Source: Neptunicoccus cionae (GTDB taxonomy: Bacteria; Pseudomonadota; Alphaproteobacteria; Rhodobacterales; Rhodobacteraceae). Taken from it: 64,000 nt of DNA. This document shows, piece by piece, positions 7,374 through 17,216 of the stretch; positions within the stretch are counted from its first letter, which is position 1, and each line of letters begins with the position of its first letter. The stretch is taken from positions 310,001 to 374,000 of the forward strand of contig NZ_BMKA01000002.1 of assembly GCF_014643735.1 (NCBI RefSeq), written 5' to 3'. A model generated the notes under the pieces. That model had not been told where the DNA came from. It worked only from the letters and a program-made list of their open reading frames with translations, and searched no databases. The position numbers and the translations under genes were made by a program.

Positions 7374-7940
7374 TCAGACTGCAATATGCGACACAAGAAT
7401 AGACGCGCCCATAAGGATTAGCGCCGCGCCGGCACAGGTGCCCGCTGCGCGTCCGAACCGTTTCCCCAGTAAATGGCCCAGCATAACACCTGCTGTTGAT
7501 GCAACTGTCGTTGTCAGCCCGATTGCAATGGCAACCAGCACAATATTGACGTTCAACAGTGCAAGCGTAATCCCGACCACCATTGCATCCAGTGACGTGC
7601 CAATCGCAGACAGCACCACGGCCCCGCGGCTGCGTGGCATATGCGCTACCGAACCATCGCAAGCAGGCTGATACCACGATTGGAAAGCCATACGCGCGCC
7701 AACACCCCCCAGAAGTACAAAAGCGACCCAGTGATCGATCGCCGCAACATAGCTGACGGCCGCCAATCCTATGACCCAACCGATTATCGGTGTCGCCATT
7801 TCCACCAGCCCGAAGATCATGCCCGTTTGCAAAGCCGCAGCGAAACCGCGCCGATCCGCAGCAGCGCCCTGTCCGAGCGAAACCACAAAAGCATCCATCG
7901 AAAGGCCGACCGCCAGCAATCCCAGTGCAACAGGTGTCAT
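7374..7940 (-). CDS. mntP: manganese efflux pump MntP
   Basis: A 188-residue, six-segment membrane protein of typical MntP length. Its two repeats each hold the conserved acidic motif: GLSMDAFVVSLGQG near residues 13-26 and GTSLDAMVVGITLAL near residue 118. These Asp residues are needed for Mn(II) export in the E. coli protein. The start is ATG 7940; the frame continues upstream but that part has no MntP similarity. The gene diverges from a Fur-family regulator gene across a short AT-rich region with operator-like sequence, which suggests manganese- or iron-dependent control. Confidence 0.93.
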   Translation of the reverse strand: MTPVALGLLAVGLSMDAFVVSLGQGAAADRRGFAAALQTGMIFGLVEMATPIIGWVIGLAAVSYVAAIDHWVAFVLLGGVGARMAFQSWYQPACDGSVAHMPRSRGAVVLSAIGTSLDAMVVGITLALLNVNIVLVAIAIGLTTTVASTAGVMLGHLLGKRFGRAAGTCAGAALILMGASILVSHIAV

Positions 7941-7989
7941 GATAGCTCCAAGTTGGCTCAGGCCGACCCAATGGCGAAATTCTATTTTT

Positions 7990-8028
7990 TTGTCAACAAT
8001 ATCAATTGTATATGAGAATGATACGCAA
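7990..8028. promoter_or_regulatory. candidate metal-regulator operator between mntP and the fur-like gene
   Basis: This AT-rich stretch holds the inverted repeat ACAAT-ATCA-ATTGT (7996-8009) and a Fur-half-site-like GAGAATGATA (8014-8023). It sits between divergent mntP and a Fur/Mur-type gene. Binding by the neighbouring regulator is inference; the match to a full Fur box is incomplete. Confidence 0.35.
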
Positions 8029-8157
8029 CTACAGTTAGCCTTCCTGGCTTTCGCCGGACGCTCGAGATCCGCCCTTTTTTGAAGCACTGCGAACGTTAAC
8101 AGGGTTGCACCAAGCGCCATGGCCGCTAAAACCCCTCACAACAAGAGGGACTCGGCC

Positions 8158-8592
8158 ATGATACCACCCACAATCATAGAGCGATGCGAGGCTGCGGGCC
8201 TGCGCATGACTGAACAGCGCCGCGTGATTGCCCGTGTCCTTCAGAATTGCGACGACCACCCCGATGTGGAAGAACTCTACGCCCGCGCCTCAGAGGTTGA
8301 TGCCGGTATCTCTATTGCCACGGTCTATCGGACGGTGAAACTGTTCGAAGAATCGGGCATACTGGAGCGTCTGGAGTTTGGCGATGGCCGTGCGCGTTAT
8401 GAAGATGCAGAGCGGGACCACCATGATCATCTGATTGACCTGCATTCCGGTGAAGTTATCGAATTTGTCGATCCCGAAATCGAAGAACTACAGGAGCGGA
8501 TCGCAGCCAAGCTCGGCTATGATCTTCGCGGCCACAAAATGGAACTTTACGGCGTTCCCCGCGATACTGGGAAAGAACGGTCAGAAAAGTGA
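8158..8592 (+). CDS. Fur-family metal-responsive regulator (Fur/Mur type)
   Basis: A 144-residue protein with the Fur winged helix (MTEQRRVIARVL, ISIATVYRTVKLFEESGIL) and the His-rich metal motif RYEDAERDHHDHLIDLHSG near residues 80-98. The C-terminal CxxC pairs that hold structural zinc in E. coli Fur are absent, as in alphaproteobacterial Mur proteins that sense manganese. The divergent mntP gene supports a manganese role, although Irr or Fur cannot be excluded. ATG 8158 is chosen because AGAGGGA lies 7 bases upstream; ATG 8119 has no ribosome site. The stop overlaps the next gene's start in GTGA. Confidence 0.88.
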   Translation: MIPPTIIERCEAAGLRMTEQRRVIARVLQNCDDHPDVEELYARASEVDAGISIATVYRTVKLFEESGILERLEFGDGRARYEDAERDHHDHLIDLHSGEVIEFVDPEIEELQERIAAKLGYDLRGHKMELYGVPRDTGKERSEK

Positions 8593-9515
8593 TATTCGCC
8601 CCCCAAAGCGACACATTGCGCGCGATCCTGATGATGATCCTGTCCATGGCAGCATTTGCTGCGACGGATATGTTTGTCAAACTGGCCTCCCTGACGCTGC
8701 CCCCGTCACAGGTGATGTTTTCTATGGGGATTGGCGGCACCATTCTGTTTGGGCTTTTGACCAAGGCCAGCGGCACGCCGGTTCTGTCGCGGCGCATCCT
8801 GCATCCCGCGATCCTTAGCCGCGGCGTTGCGGAAATCATCGCCGCTTGCGGTTTTCTGATGGCGCTGACCATCCTACCGTTCTCTACGGCTTCCTCCATC
8901 CTGCAAGTCACCCCGCTGCTCGTCACGCTTGGCGCGGCGCTGTTTCTGCGGGAAACTGTAAGCTGGCGACGCTGGAGTGCGATCTTCATCGGGATGAGCG
9001 GCGTTCTAATCATCCTCAACCCTTTCGCAGAAACAACCGAGGCCCACCCTGCCTTGTTTTCCACCGGCTCTTTGCTAGCGATTATTGGCGTGTTCGGCCT
9101 TGCGGGGCGTGATCTATCCACACGTTTCATTCCCAAAGACGTGCCCAACCTGCAAGCCTCTACGTGGGGGTTCTTCACCGTTGCGATCGCCGGAGTGATC
9201 CTGTCATTGTTCAGCACGCAGTGGCAGATGCCGAACCTGCTGACGTGGGGCTATATTTGCGGTCTGGTTGCCTTTTCAGGGATCGGCTATTTCGCGATCA
9301 CCTCGGCCATGCGCATCGGGGATATATCTGCCGTGGCCCCGTTCCGCTATTCCCGTATCATTTTTGCCTTCACCCTGTCCGTTATTGTCTTTGACGAGGT
9401 GTTGACCCTTCAAACCCTGTTTGGCGCCGCAGTGATCGTGGCGGCCGGACTCTATGTCTGGCTGCGCGAACGCCGATTGGCCCGCGCCATCCCCCCTGAA
9501 ACCGTAGCGGCATAA
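8589..9515 (+). CDS. DMT/EamA-family membrane transporter
   Basis: A 308-residue protein with ten predicted membrane segments and two EamA repeats, including GVAEIIAACGFLMAL near residue 77 and the C-terminal AVIVAAGLYVWLRERR. It starts with GTG at 8589, overlapping the stop of the Fur-like gene, so the two are translationally coupled and possibly co-regulated by metal. The substrate is unknown. A short cytoplasmic tail ends the protein, and 45 bases separate it from enolase. Confidence 0.85.
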   Translation: MIFAPQSDTLRAILMMILSMAAFAATDMFVKLASLTLPPSQVMFSMGIGGTILFGLLTKASGTPVLSRRILHPAILSRGVAEIIAACGFLMALTILPFSTASSILQVTPLLVTLGAALFLRETVSWRRWSAIFIGMSGVLIILNPFAETTEAHPALFSTGSLLAIIGVFGLAGRDLSTRFIPKDVPNLQASTWGFFTVAIAGVILSLFSTQWQMPNLLTWGYICGLVAFSGIGYFAITSAMRIGDISAVAPFRYSRIIFAFTLSVIVFDEVLTLQTLFGAAVIVAAGLYVWLRERRLARAIPPETVAA

Positions 9516-9545
9516 GCCACATGCCCTGCTAACTGAACGAACTAA

Positions 9546-10838
<1,293 letters not shown>

Positions 10839-10860
10839 TCTAACGCCGCTAAAAAACCAG

Positions 10861-10890
10861 GAAACCGGGCCATCGCGCCCGGTTTCTTAT
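10861..10890 (+). terminator. intrinsic terminator of eno
   Basis: A perfect 10-bp stem, GAAACCGGGC (10861-10870) with GCCCGGTTTC (10877-10886), a 6-base loop and a weak T-rich tail, 22 bases after the eno stop. Confidence 0.75.
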
Positions 10891-11051
10891 TGGCGCGTTT
10901 TGGCGGGTGTGGGCGTTCTATCCTCCCAGACCATCCGATGGTGCGCAATTTACGTGCTGCTGCGCGCGATCACGTCGGCAAAACGCCTAAATAGCTGGAC
11001 GGCGCGCCACGTAACCGATATGAAATCCGCTACAAGAATGAAGGTGCAGTC

Positions 11052-11675
11052 ATGGCCGATCCGGAACATCCGCAGATTTACCTTATTACCCCCCCGCAGT
11101 TTGAGCTTTCAGCCTTCTCGTCAGAGCTGAGCCGAATGCTCGACAGTTTTGCGGTGGCCTGCGTGCGCCTGCGCTGTGCCTCGGAGGCGGCAGCGGATAT
11201 TGGCCGTGCCGCCGACAACCTGCGCGAAGTCTGTCACACCCGCGATGTGCCGCTGGTGGTGGAAAATCACGGCAAAATTGCATCCGTGCACGGGTTGGAC
11301 GGGGTACACCTGACGGACGGGCCGAGACAGGTCCGCGACATGCGCAAATTGCTGGGCGACGATGCGATTGTCGGCAGCTTCTGCGAGAACTCCCGCCACA
11401 TCGGGATGGCCGCGGGCGAGGCCGGAGCCGATTACATCGCCTTTGGTCCATTGGCCGAAAACCCGCTCTCCGTGTCCGATCCAGTGGATTTTGACACGTT
11501 CGAATGGTGGTCCGAGATGATCGAGATACCGGTTGTTGCGGAAGGGGCGATCTCGCTCGATCTGGCCGCGCAACTGGCACCTGTTACGGATTTCTTCGCG
11601 TTCGGTCCCGAAGTCTGGTCCGCTGAGAACGGGCCCGATGCAGCGCTGAAAGCCTACCTAGAGCGGATCATGTAA
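11052..11675 (+). CDS. divergent ThiE/TenI-like TIM-barrel protein
   Basis: A 207-residue protein that aligns by eye with thiamine-phosphate synthase: GLDGVHLTDG near residue 80, then GEAGADYIAFGPL near residue 118 and PVVAEGAIS near residue 160. Several catalytic features of ThiE are altered. The NDR motif reads ENHG, the FPTxTK loop after GP is replaced by AENPLSVSD, and the GGI phosphate motif reads EGAI. It may be a ThiE paralogue with another role rather than the enzyme of thiamine synthesis. Its 3-prime end overlaps the convergent olsA-type gene by 18 bases. Confidence 0.7.
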   Translation: MADPEHPQIYLITPPQFELSAFSSELSRMLDSFAVACVRLRCASEAAADIGRAADNLREVCHTRDVPLVVENHGKIASVHGLDGVHLTDGPRQVRDMRKLLGDDAIVGSFCENSRHIGMAAGEAGADYIAFGPLAENPLSVSDPVDFDTFEWWSEMIEIPVVAEGAISLDLAAQLAPVTDFFAFGPEVWSAENGPDAALKAYLERIM

Positions 11676-12461
11676 GCCACTGCGCACAGCCGTTTCACAC
11701 AACCGCGCCATATCCTTGCGACATTTCACCGTGGCGGCCTGTATCGGCGGGTGAAACACCGCCTCAATCCGGCCCTGACGCCGCTGGGCCAGCACGCGAA
11801 ACAGGTCCGGCGCAAAGGCTGTATCCCCCCACCATCCGTAAAATCGCGGATCTTCCCCGTCAGGCGCGATGTAATTCAGTGTGACCGGTTGCACCCAAAG
11901 GCGATCTTTCAGATCCGGCTCAATGAAGGCGGCGAACAAGGTAGAGCGAAACGGCAGCACTCGTTGTCCGTCCGTGCTGGTGCCTTCGGGAAAGAACAAC
12001 AGCCGATGCCCCTGTACGATATAGTCCTTCACAAGGTTTGTGTGCCGTGCAGCATGGCTGGTGCGCCGTTCGATAAAAATCGTACCGACAGAGCGGGCAA
12101 TTATCCCGATCAACGGCCAGTGCTGCACTTCGGCCTTAGCCACAAACAGCACTTCCTGCACGGCGTTCAGCGTAAATATATCAAGCCACGAGCAATGATT
12201 CGCCACCACTGCGCCGCCGTACTGCATGGGGGAGCCTTTGGGGATCACCGGCAGGCCGATCACTCGCAAGACACCGCGGCAGGCAAGCCCGACGCACCAC
12301 TGCGCAGCCGCTGCGAACCCCAGAACGCGTAACAAAACCATCGGCCCCATCAGCCCGAAAATTATAACTGCCATCGCCGCAACGCGTAAAATGCAGCGGA
12401 GCCAGCCCATTATCCCAAAGGGTTTTACCACGGGGCGGCTGCCATCATCCCATGTGGTCAT
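11658..12461 (-). CDS. olsA: 1-acyl-glycerol/lyso-ornithine lipid O-acyltransferase (OlsA-like)
   Basis: A 267-residue PlsC-family acyltransferase with the NHxxxxD catalytic motif ANHCSWLDIF near residue 88 and the substrate motif FFPEGTSTDG near residue 155. N-terminal hydrophobic helices place it at the inner membrane. It starts at ATG 12461, overlapping the stop of the upstream OlsB-type gene in ATGA, so it most likely adds the second fatty acid to lyso-ornithine lipid. The membrane phosphate-free lipid made this way is common in Rhodobacteraceae. A general PlsC role in phosphatidic acid synthesis is possible in addition. Confidence 0.88.
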   Translation of the reverse strand: MTTWDDGSRPVVKPFGIMGWLRCILRVAAMAVIIFGLMGPMVLLRVLGFAAAAQWCVGLACRGVLRVIGLPVIPKGSPMQYGGAVVANHCSWLDIFTLNAVQEVLFVAKAEVQHWPLIGIIARSVGTIFIERRTSHAARHTNLVKDYIVQGHRLLFFPEGTSTDGQRVLPFRSTLFAAFIEPDLKDRLWVQPVTLNYIAPDGEDPRFYGWWGDTAFAPDLFRVLAQRRQGRIEAVFHPPIQAATVKCRKDMARLCETAVRSGLHDPL

Positions 12462-13234
12462 GCAGCGCGCCCTCGCAACAGTTGCGCCCGTTGTTTGGCG
12501 GGAATCCTCTGCTGATCCAGCACGAGGCACACATCAATCGTGTTAAAGTCCCGATCCACATAGGCACCTTGCCCGACCCAACCACCCAACCGGATATAGC
12601 TTTTGATCAGCGCCGGTATCTGACGCACGGCGACAAGCGGATCGATGTCCCCTGCCGCGACTATATCCATCCCGACGCAACAAGCTTCACGGGCCCTCAC
12701 TCGCAGCGATGGCGGCGCAAGATGTTTATGGTGCAGATAGGACAGACCCTGCGCGTAATCATGCGGGTCTGTTCCGGCAAAAGAGGCGACCCCGAACAGC
12801 AGTTCAATCCGGTTGCGCAGCACATAATCCGCCACCCCCTGCCACAAAAGATGCAGTGCAATACCGTTGCGATAGGCCGGATCGATGCAACTGCGCCCCA
12901 GCTCTACTGCAGCGCGTTCCGACCGGATGATCGGGCCAAGGTCATATTCCTGCGCCCCGTAAAACCCCTGCCCCTGCGCCGCGGTTTCACTGCGCATCAT
13001 GCGATAGGCGCCCACAACATTGTTTTCGGAATCCTCAATTCTGGTGTCGATCAGAAGGAGATGGTCAAAGTAAGGATCAAAGGCGTCTACTTCGCGGTTG
13101 GCAACGTCCCCGTCAAAGGCCGGGCGCGCACCCATTTCCTCTACGAACACGCGGTACCGAAGCCGTTGGGCCGCGGCGCGTTCCTGTTCCGTCTCTGCCA
13201 GCTTCAGCACAAAATGCGACGTGTTCACGATCAT
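12458..13234 (-). CDS. olsB: L-ornithine N(alpha)-acyltransferase (OlsB)
   Basis: A 258-residue GNAT-fold enzyme matching OlsB: RLRYRVFVEEMG near residue 25 and the core VELGRSCIDPAYRNG near residue 115. It transfers a 3-hydroxyacyl group from ACP to ornithine, the first step of ornithine-lipid synthesis. It is the first gene of an olsB-olsA operon with a 4-base overlap. A perfect TTAA-N7-TTAA sequence, the CtrA consensus, lies 20-34 bases before its start, which suggests cell-cycle or CtrA control of this lipid pathway. Confidence 0.9.
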   Translation of the reverse strand: MIVNTSHFVLKLAETEQERAAAQRLRYRVFVEEMGARPAFDGDVANREVDAFDPYFDHLLLIDTRIEDSENNVVGAYRMMRSETAAQGQGFYGAQEYDLGPIIRSERAAVELGRSCIDPAYRNGIALHLLWQGVADYVLRNRIELLFGVASFAGTDPHDYAQGLSYLHHKHLAPPSLRVRAREACCVGMDIVAAGDIDPLVAVRQIPALIKSYIRLGGWVGQGAYVDRDFNTIDVCLVLDQQRIPAKQRAQLLRGRAA

Positions 13235-13253
13235 CTATGGCCCTCCCGACCAA

Positions 13254-13268
13254 TTAAGGAAATATTAA
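13254..13268. promoter_or_regulatory. CtrA-consensus site upstream of olsB
   Basis: TTAA (13254-13257), a 7-base spacer and TTAA (13265-13268) fit the full CtrA consensus TTAA-N7-TTAA. The site lies just upstream of olsB. The chpT gene, whose product relays phosphate to CtrA, begins 0.3 kb away. Confidence 0.45.
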
Positions 13269-13361
13269 CCCAATCGGCATAATTTCGTCGTCAGACTGCA
13301 ATTCAGGAATAAAACTTGAAAACTCAACTGAAAGTAGCATACTCATTCTACAGCACGCCAG

Positions 13362-13526
13362 CTACACTGGCTCTAGGGCCACATGGTCGCCATTGATTAC
13401 AACTTTGCCGACCTCTTCAAAGTTGACGGTTATTTTGCCGTCTACAACAGATTGAACCTGCCCCAGCCCCCATTCGGGGTGTTCGGGACTGCGCACCAAC
13501 TGTCCGGGCGTCAGAAATTCAATCAT
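13362..13526 (-). CDS. DUF3553 small protein
   Basis: A 54-residue protein, MIEFLTPGQLVRSPEHPEWG and so on, matching the small DUF3553 family, whose sequence resembles the beta-barrel CarD/UvrD-tail fold (W-G-LGQVQSVV then KITVNFEEVGK). The role is unknown; similar folds bind RNA polymerase or helicases. The start is set at ATG 13526, since the frame upstream runs antisense into chpT. It is divergent from chpT with facing start regions. Confidence 0.8.
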   Translation of the reverse strand: MIEFLTPGQLVRSPEHPEWGLGQVQSVVDGKITVNFEEVGKVVINGDHVALEPV

Positions 13527-13560
13527 GGAAAGCCTTTTGTTAAGCCTATTGGTGATGCCT

Positions 13561-14163
13561 ATGTATGACACTTCCGATGACATTACAGCCCTAATCAGCG
13601 CCAGAATATGCCACGACCTTGCCAGCCCTCTGGGCGCGATTGCCAACGGCGTCGAACTTCTGGAACTGTCCGGCGTCGCCGATATACCAGAGGCGGTGTT
13701 ACTCTCTGATAGTGTAAATTGCGCGACGGCGCGGATGGCGTTCATCCGTCTTGCTTACGGATTTGCGAACAGCCAGTCCAAGATGGCCCCGTCACAAGCC
13801 CAGCAGTTGCTGTCCGGAAATTTTGCAGATCGCAAGATTGCAATTCAATGGCGGGTGTCGCAAGACATGCCGAAACCACTGGCTAAACTTCTGTTTTTAT
13901 TGGTGCAGTGCTGCGAAACCGCCCTGCCCTACGGCGGCGAAATCCAGCTTCACCAAAGGGGCGAAGTGTTCGACCTGCACACCAACGCCAAAGAGGTCCG
14001 TCATGATCCGGCCCTGTGGGGATGTCTGGCACCCGATGCTGCGCGACCAACGGTAACGTCAGCCCTGGTGCATTTTGAATTGGCACGGCTTCAATCCGGA
14101 AAACTTGGACGGGACATCAGCGTCCGGTTCAGCGACACGACACTCGACATGACCATCGAATAA
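13561..14163 (+). CDS. chpT: histidine phosphotransferase ChpT
   Basis: About 200 residues with the dimerisation/phosphotransfer motif LISARICHDLASPLGAIANG; the phospho-acceptor is His18 if the start is ATG 13561. The remainder resembles a degenerate HATPase domain, as in Caulobacter ChpT. The protein passes phosphate from the CckA kinase to CtrA and CpdR, and in roseobacters it affects motility and gene transfer agent expression. ATGs at 13525 and 13555 are alternatives; 13525 would overlap the start codon of the divergent DUF3553 gene, and no clear ribosome site decides. Confidence 0.85.
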   Translation: MYDTSDDITALISARICHDLASPLGAIANGVELLELSGVADIPEAVLLSDSVNCATARMAFIRLAYGFANSQSKMAPSQAQQLLSGNFADRKIAIQWRVSQDMPKPLAKLLFLLVQCCETALPYGGEIQLHQRGEVFDLHTNAKEVRHDPALWGCLAPDAARPTVTSALVHFELARLQSGKLGRDISVRFSDTTLDMTIE

Positions 14164-14174
14164 AGACTGACGTT

Positions 14175-14708
14175 TCAGCCCACCTCGACAGGCACCAGAC
14201 CTTTGCGGAAGCGCCGCATGTTCGCCTGATACCCCTCGGCGGATCTGGTCAACATGGCTTGCGCCGCCGCGTCCAGTTCGCGCACAACCTTACCAGGTGC
14301 GCCCATGACCAAAGAATTGTCAGGAATGACTTTATTCTCGGTGATTAATGCGTTGGCACCGATCAGGCAGTTATTGCCGATTACCGCGCCGTTCAATACG
14401 GTGGCGCCCATGCCGATCAAGGAATTATCCCCAATGGTACAACCGTGCAGCATCGCCTTATGCCCGATGGTGCAATTCTTTCCAATCGTCAGCGGATAGC
14501 CCATATCTGTATGCAGTACGGAGTTTTCCTGAATGTTGGAGCCTTCCCCCAGCAAAATCAGTTCGTTATCCCCGCGCAGCACCGCCCCGAACCAGACCGA
14601 AGCACCGGTTTCCACCCGCACACGGCCCATCAACTGGGCGCTTGGCGCAATCCAGTAGTCTCCGTCAGGCGCCAGTTCCGGCGCGATTCCGTCCAGTTCG
14701 TAGATCAT
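14175..14708 (-). CDS. gamma-class carbonic anhydrase family protein
   Basis: A 177-residue left-handed beta-helix protein with hexapeptide repeats. The three zinc ligands expected for gamma carbonic anhydrases are present as His66 (SVLHTDMG), His83 (IGHKAM) and His88 (MLHGC), along with Arg45, Asp47 and Gln60 near the site. Such proteins hydrate CO2 or act as structural homologues (YrdA/PaaY). The start at 14708 overlaps the guanylate kinase stop in ATGA, so the two are co-translated. It is convergent with chpT, 11 bases apart. Confidence 0.9.
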   Translation of the reverse strand: MIYELDGIAPELAPDGDYWIAPSAQLMGRVRVETGASVWFGAVLRGDNELILLGEGSNIQENSVLHTDMGYPLTIGKNCTIGHKAMLHGCTIGDNSLIGMGATVLNGAVIGNNCLIGANALITENKVIPDNSLVMGAPGKVVRELDAAAQAMLTRSAEGYQANMRRFRKGLVPVEVG

Positions 14709-15352
14709 AGCATCGCCTCACATTCTGCGTTCAATTTGCGCACCCGTTCCACCAAACCCGGTTGACGATCCCGCCGCAAGCGTTCAGCTGTCACAATAGA
14801 GCGCAACTGGGTTTCGCAGGCTTCCAGATCTTCATTCACCAGCACATAGTCGTATTCTGGCCAGTGGCTTATCTCGTCCCGCGCCTTGGACATCCGGTTG
14901 TTCACCACTTCCGCACTGTCCTGACCGCGGGCATTCAGCCGGCTTTCCAGTTCCTCGATTGAGGGGGGCAGCAAGAAAATTGACACCACGTTATCCCGCA
15001 AACTAGAAGCACGAATCTGCTGCCCCCCTTGCCAGTCCACATCGAATAACACGTCTTGCCCCATCGCAACCGCTGCGGCCACGGGGGCGAGTGGAGAACC
15101 GTAGTGATTGCCGAAAACCTCGGCGTGCTCCAGCATTTCACCTTCCGCAACCATCCGAAGGAACTCATCTTGGGATTTAAAGTAGTAATCTTTGCCCTCA
15201 ACCTCTTGGGGGCGCATCGGGCGGGTGGTGGCAGAGACCGAAAAGTCAATCGCGGGGTCTTTGGCCAGAAGCCGTTTGGCCAATGTGGATTTTCCCGCAC
15301 CCGACGGCGATGAGATGATGATCAAAAGCCCGGATCGTATCTGTTCAGACAT
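14705..15352 (-). CDS. gmk: guanylate kinase
   Basis: A 215-residue P-loop kinase with [16 protein letters not shown] at residues 12-27, followed by [20 protein letters not shown], which binds GMP. It makes GDP from GMP and ATP, needed for nucleic acid and (p)ppGpp synthesis. It lies between yicC (3 bases upstream) and a carbonic anhydrase-like gene (4-base overlap). The yicC-gmk order is widely conserved. Confidence 0.97.
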   Translation of the reverse strand: MSEQIRSGLLIIISSPSGAGKSTLAKRLLAKDPAIDFSVSATTRPMRPQEVEGKDYYFKSQDEFLRMVAEGEMLEHAEVFGNHYGSPLAPVAAAVAMGQDVLFDVDWQGGQQIRASSLRDNVVSIFLLPPSIEELESRLNARGQDSAEVVNNRMSKARDEISHWPEYDYVLVNEDLEACETQLRSIVTAERLRRDRQPGLVERVRKLNAECEAML

Positions 15353-15354
15353 GG

Positions 15355-16239
15355 TTACTCCACATTTTGCACCTGCTCGCGCATCTGGTCGATAACAGCT
15401 TTCAGGTCAAGCCCGATCCCAGTCAGATCCGTGTAATTCGCTTTGGAACACAGGGTATTGGCCTCGCGGTTGAATTCCTGCGTTAGGAAATCGAACTTGC
15501 GTCCGATAGGACCGTCCTGCGCCAGCAAATCGCGCGCGGCGGCTACATGGGCTTGCAACCGGTCGAGCTCTTCAGAAACATCCGCTTTCACCGCAAGAAC
15601 GGCGAGTTCCTGTTCCAACCGCTGTTCGTCCACCGCATCAGTGGTTCCAAGGACGCGGGCGAGGTTCATTCGCATGGTTTCCGCCACATGATCCCGCCGC
15701 CCGTCAAGCACATCGCCCGCCTGCCGACACAGCCCGTCGATCTGGTCGATCTGCTGTTTCAAAAGCTCGGCCAGTGCCGCGCCTTCGGCCCCTCGCGCCT
15801 GTGCAAATGCCGCGAGCGCAGTTTCAAAATCCTGCTTCACCGGTTCAATCACAGCCCCGAGGGGATCGGTCTCTGCTTCAACAGTGCCAAATACACCCGG
15901 CAGCGCAAGAATTGCCGCGATATTTAGCGGTGCCACTTCCACCTTGGCTTCATGGGTCGCGATTCTGGCAGCCTCAAGCGCCCGTTCCAGACCTTCCGGA
16001 TTAAGCTGCGCAACGCGGGCAGCGCTGGTACGTTTCATCCGCAGGCCAACCGTGATCGTGCCCCGCTTGCAAATCGCGGCAATCTGTTTACGCGCCACAG
16101 CTTCGAGCCCGTCAAACCCTTCGGCAAGCCGCACCCGCACATCCAATCCACGTCCGTTAACACTGCGGATTTCCCAAGCCCAAGACACTGCGCCACTGCT
16201 ACCATTGGCCGACGCGAAGGCCGTCATAGAATTAACCAT
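15355..16239 (-). CDS. YicC-family endoribonuclease
   Basis: A 294-residue protein with the YicC N-terminal domain ([13 protein letters not shown], then [16 protein letters not shown]) and the C-terminal DUF1732 part, ending [21 protein letters not shown]. YicC proteins were recently shown to be RNases that process small or structured RNAs. The gene starts at ATG 16239 and is the first of the yicC-gmk-carbonic anhydrase operon. Upstream lies a short divergent promoter region shared with the PAS-domain gene. Confidence 0.93.
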   Translation of the reverse strand: MVNSMTAFASANGSSGAVSWAWEIRSVNGRGLDVRVRLAEGFDGLEAVARKQIAAICKRGTITVGLRMKRTSAARVAQLNPEGLERALEAARIATHEAKVEVAPLNIAAILALPGVFGTVEAETDPLGAVIEPVKQDFETALAAFAQARGAEGAALAELLKQQIDQIDGLCRQAGDVLDGRRDHVAETMRMNLARVLGTTDAVDEQRLEQELAVLAVKADVSEELDRLQAHVAAARDLLAQDGPIGRKFDFLTQEFNREANTLCSKANYTDLTGIGLDLKAVIDQMREQVQNVE

Positions 16240-16367
16240 AAAAGAAAATTTGCCTCACTTTTGAATCGATTGTGTGCCAGATAGTCGGCGAGGGGACTGT
16301 TAAAAAATCCTTATCAAAATACACTACGGTTCTCAACAAATGCGTTCAAACTGCGCAGGGGTTATTA

Positions 16368-17132
16368 ATGCGATATCATATTTCCAAGTTAGGGACGGGC
16401 GATGCTGACGTGCTGCATCTGGCTCGCAAGTCTGCAGATATACAGCATCCCGTCATCCTTGACGTTTTTGATCACTGGGAAGTGTTGCGTGCCGGGCGCC
16501 TCGCACCACTGCGATCGGAATTGGACCCACGCAAGATCAGCCATGTCATCGACCATGTGTTCGTTCTGGAGTATAAAAGCCCCCTTGATGTAAGGTTCCG
16601 GCTCGCTGGTATGGCCCTGTGTAAGTTGCTGGGCATGGAACTGCGCGGTATGCCTGCACGGGCATTGTTCGGTATTGGCCACCGCGACGAATTGGGCCGC
16701 GTGCTGGATGATATTGTGACAGCACCGAAGATTATCGAATTGGTTTTAAAATCTCCTTCTCAAGGGGCACCGGAACTGGGTGCGCGTATGCTTTTGTTAC
16801 CCATGCAAAGTGTAGAAGGGCAGTATTCGCGGATATTGGGCTGTCTGGTATCAGACGATCCGGCGCTTCAGGTTCCGGCGCGGTTTGACATTACAAAGGT
16901 CAACACAACCCGAATCGTAGGTGCGATGGCCCCGTCACGCCCCCGCGGAAAGGGGCATGAGCCAACGCGCAATCCGGCACAGACCGCCCACAGCGTACCG
17001 CAGACGCCAAATGCGTTTCAGGAGCCGCCCTTGTGTTTTGAAAGCCTTCGCAAACCGGAAGCTGGCACCAAATCTGCCACCCGACGTCTGGCAGCAGGGA
17101 AACCCTACCTGCGATTGATTAAGGATGGGTAA
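16368..17132 (+). CDS. PAS-domain protein (PAS_5 type)
   Basis: A 254-residue soluble protein. Residues about 25-165 match the PAS_5-type module common in Rhodobacterales and Rhizobiales, with the phrase RSELDPRKISHVIDHVFVLE. The C-terminal 80 residues are Pro/Arg-rich and low in complexity. No output domain is present, so it may sense a ligand and act through a partner. ATG 16368 is chosen because GCAGGGG lies about 7 bases upstream; an ATG at 16272 in the same frame has no ribosome site. It is followed by a strong terminator. Confidence 0.8.
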   Translation: MRYHISKLGTGDADVLHLARKSADIQHPVILDVFDHWEVLRAGRLAPLRSELDPRKISHVIDHVFVLEYKSPLDVRFRLAGMALCKLLGMELRGMPARALFGIGHRDELGRVLDDIVTAPKIIELVLKSPSQGAPELGARMLLLPMQSVEGQYSRILGCLVSDDPALQVPARFDITKVNTTRIVGAMAPSRPRGKGHEPTRNPAQTAHSVPQTPNAFQEPPLCFESLRKPEAGTKSATRRLAAGKPYLRLIKDG

Positions 17133-17162
17133 ACGAAACCGGTGAGTTCTGACCCCACCAAT

Positions 17163-17193
17163 AAAAAACGCGGCCCCGAAGTGCCGCGTTTTT
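17163..17193. terminator. bidirectional intrinsic terminator
   Basis: The stem is AAAAAACGCGG (17163-17173) with CCGCGTTTTT (17184-17193), with an A-run on one side and a T-run on the other. It can terminate both the PAS gene and the convergent DAHP synthase gene. Confidence 0.85.
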
Positions 17194-17216
17194 CAATTTT
17201 CACAATGCGCGCAGGG

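Noticed and set aside
7941-8110. Possible yybP-ykoY manganese riboswitch upstream of mntP
   Set aside because: I could not find the conserved stem and loop sequences of that riboswitch.
10890-11051. Possible TPP riboswitch before the ThiE-like gene
   Set aside because: No CUGAGA or ACCUGA-type TPP core was seen.
16309-16324. Near CtrA site (TTAA-N7-TTAT) upstream of the PAS gene
   Set aside because: One mismatch in an AT-rich stretch; too weak compared with the perfect site at 13254.
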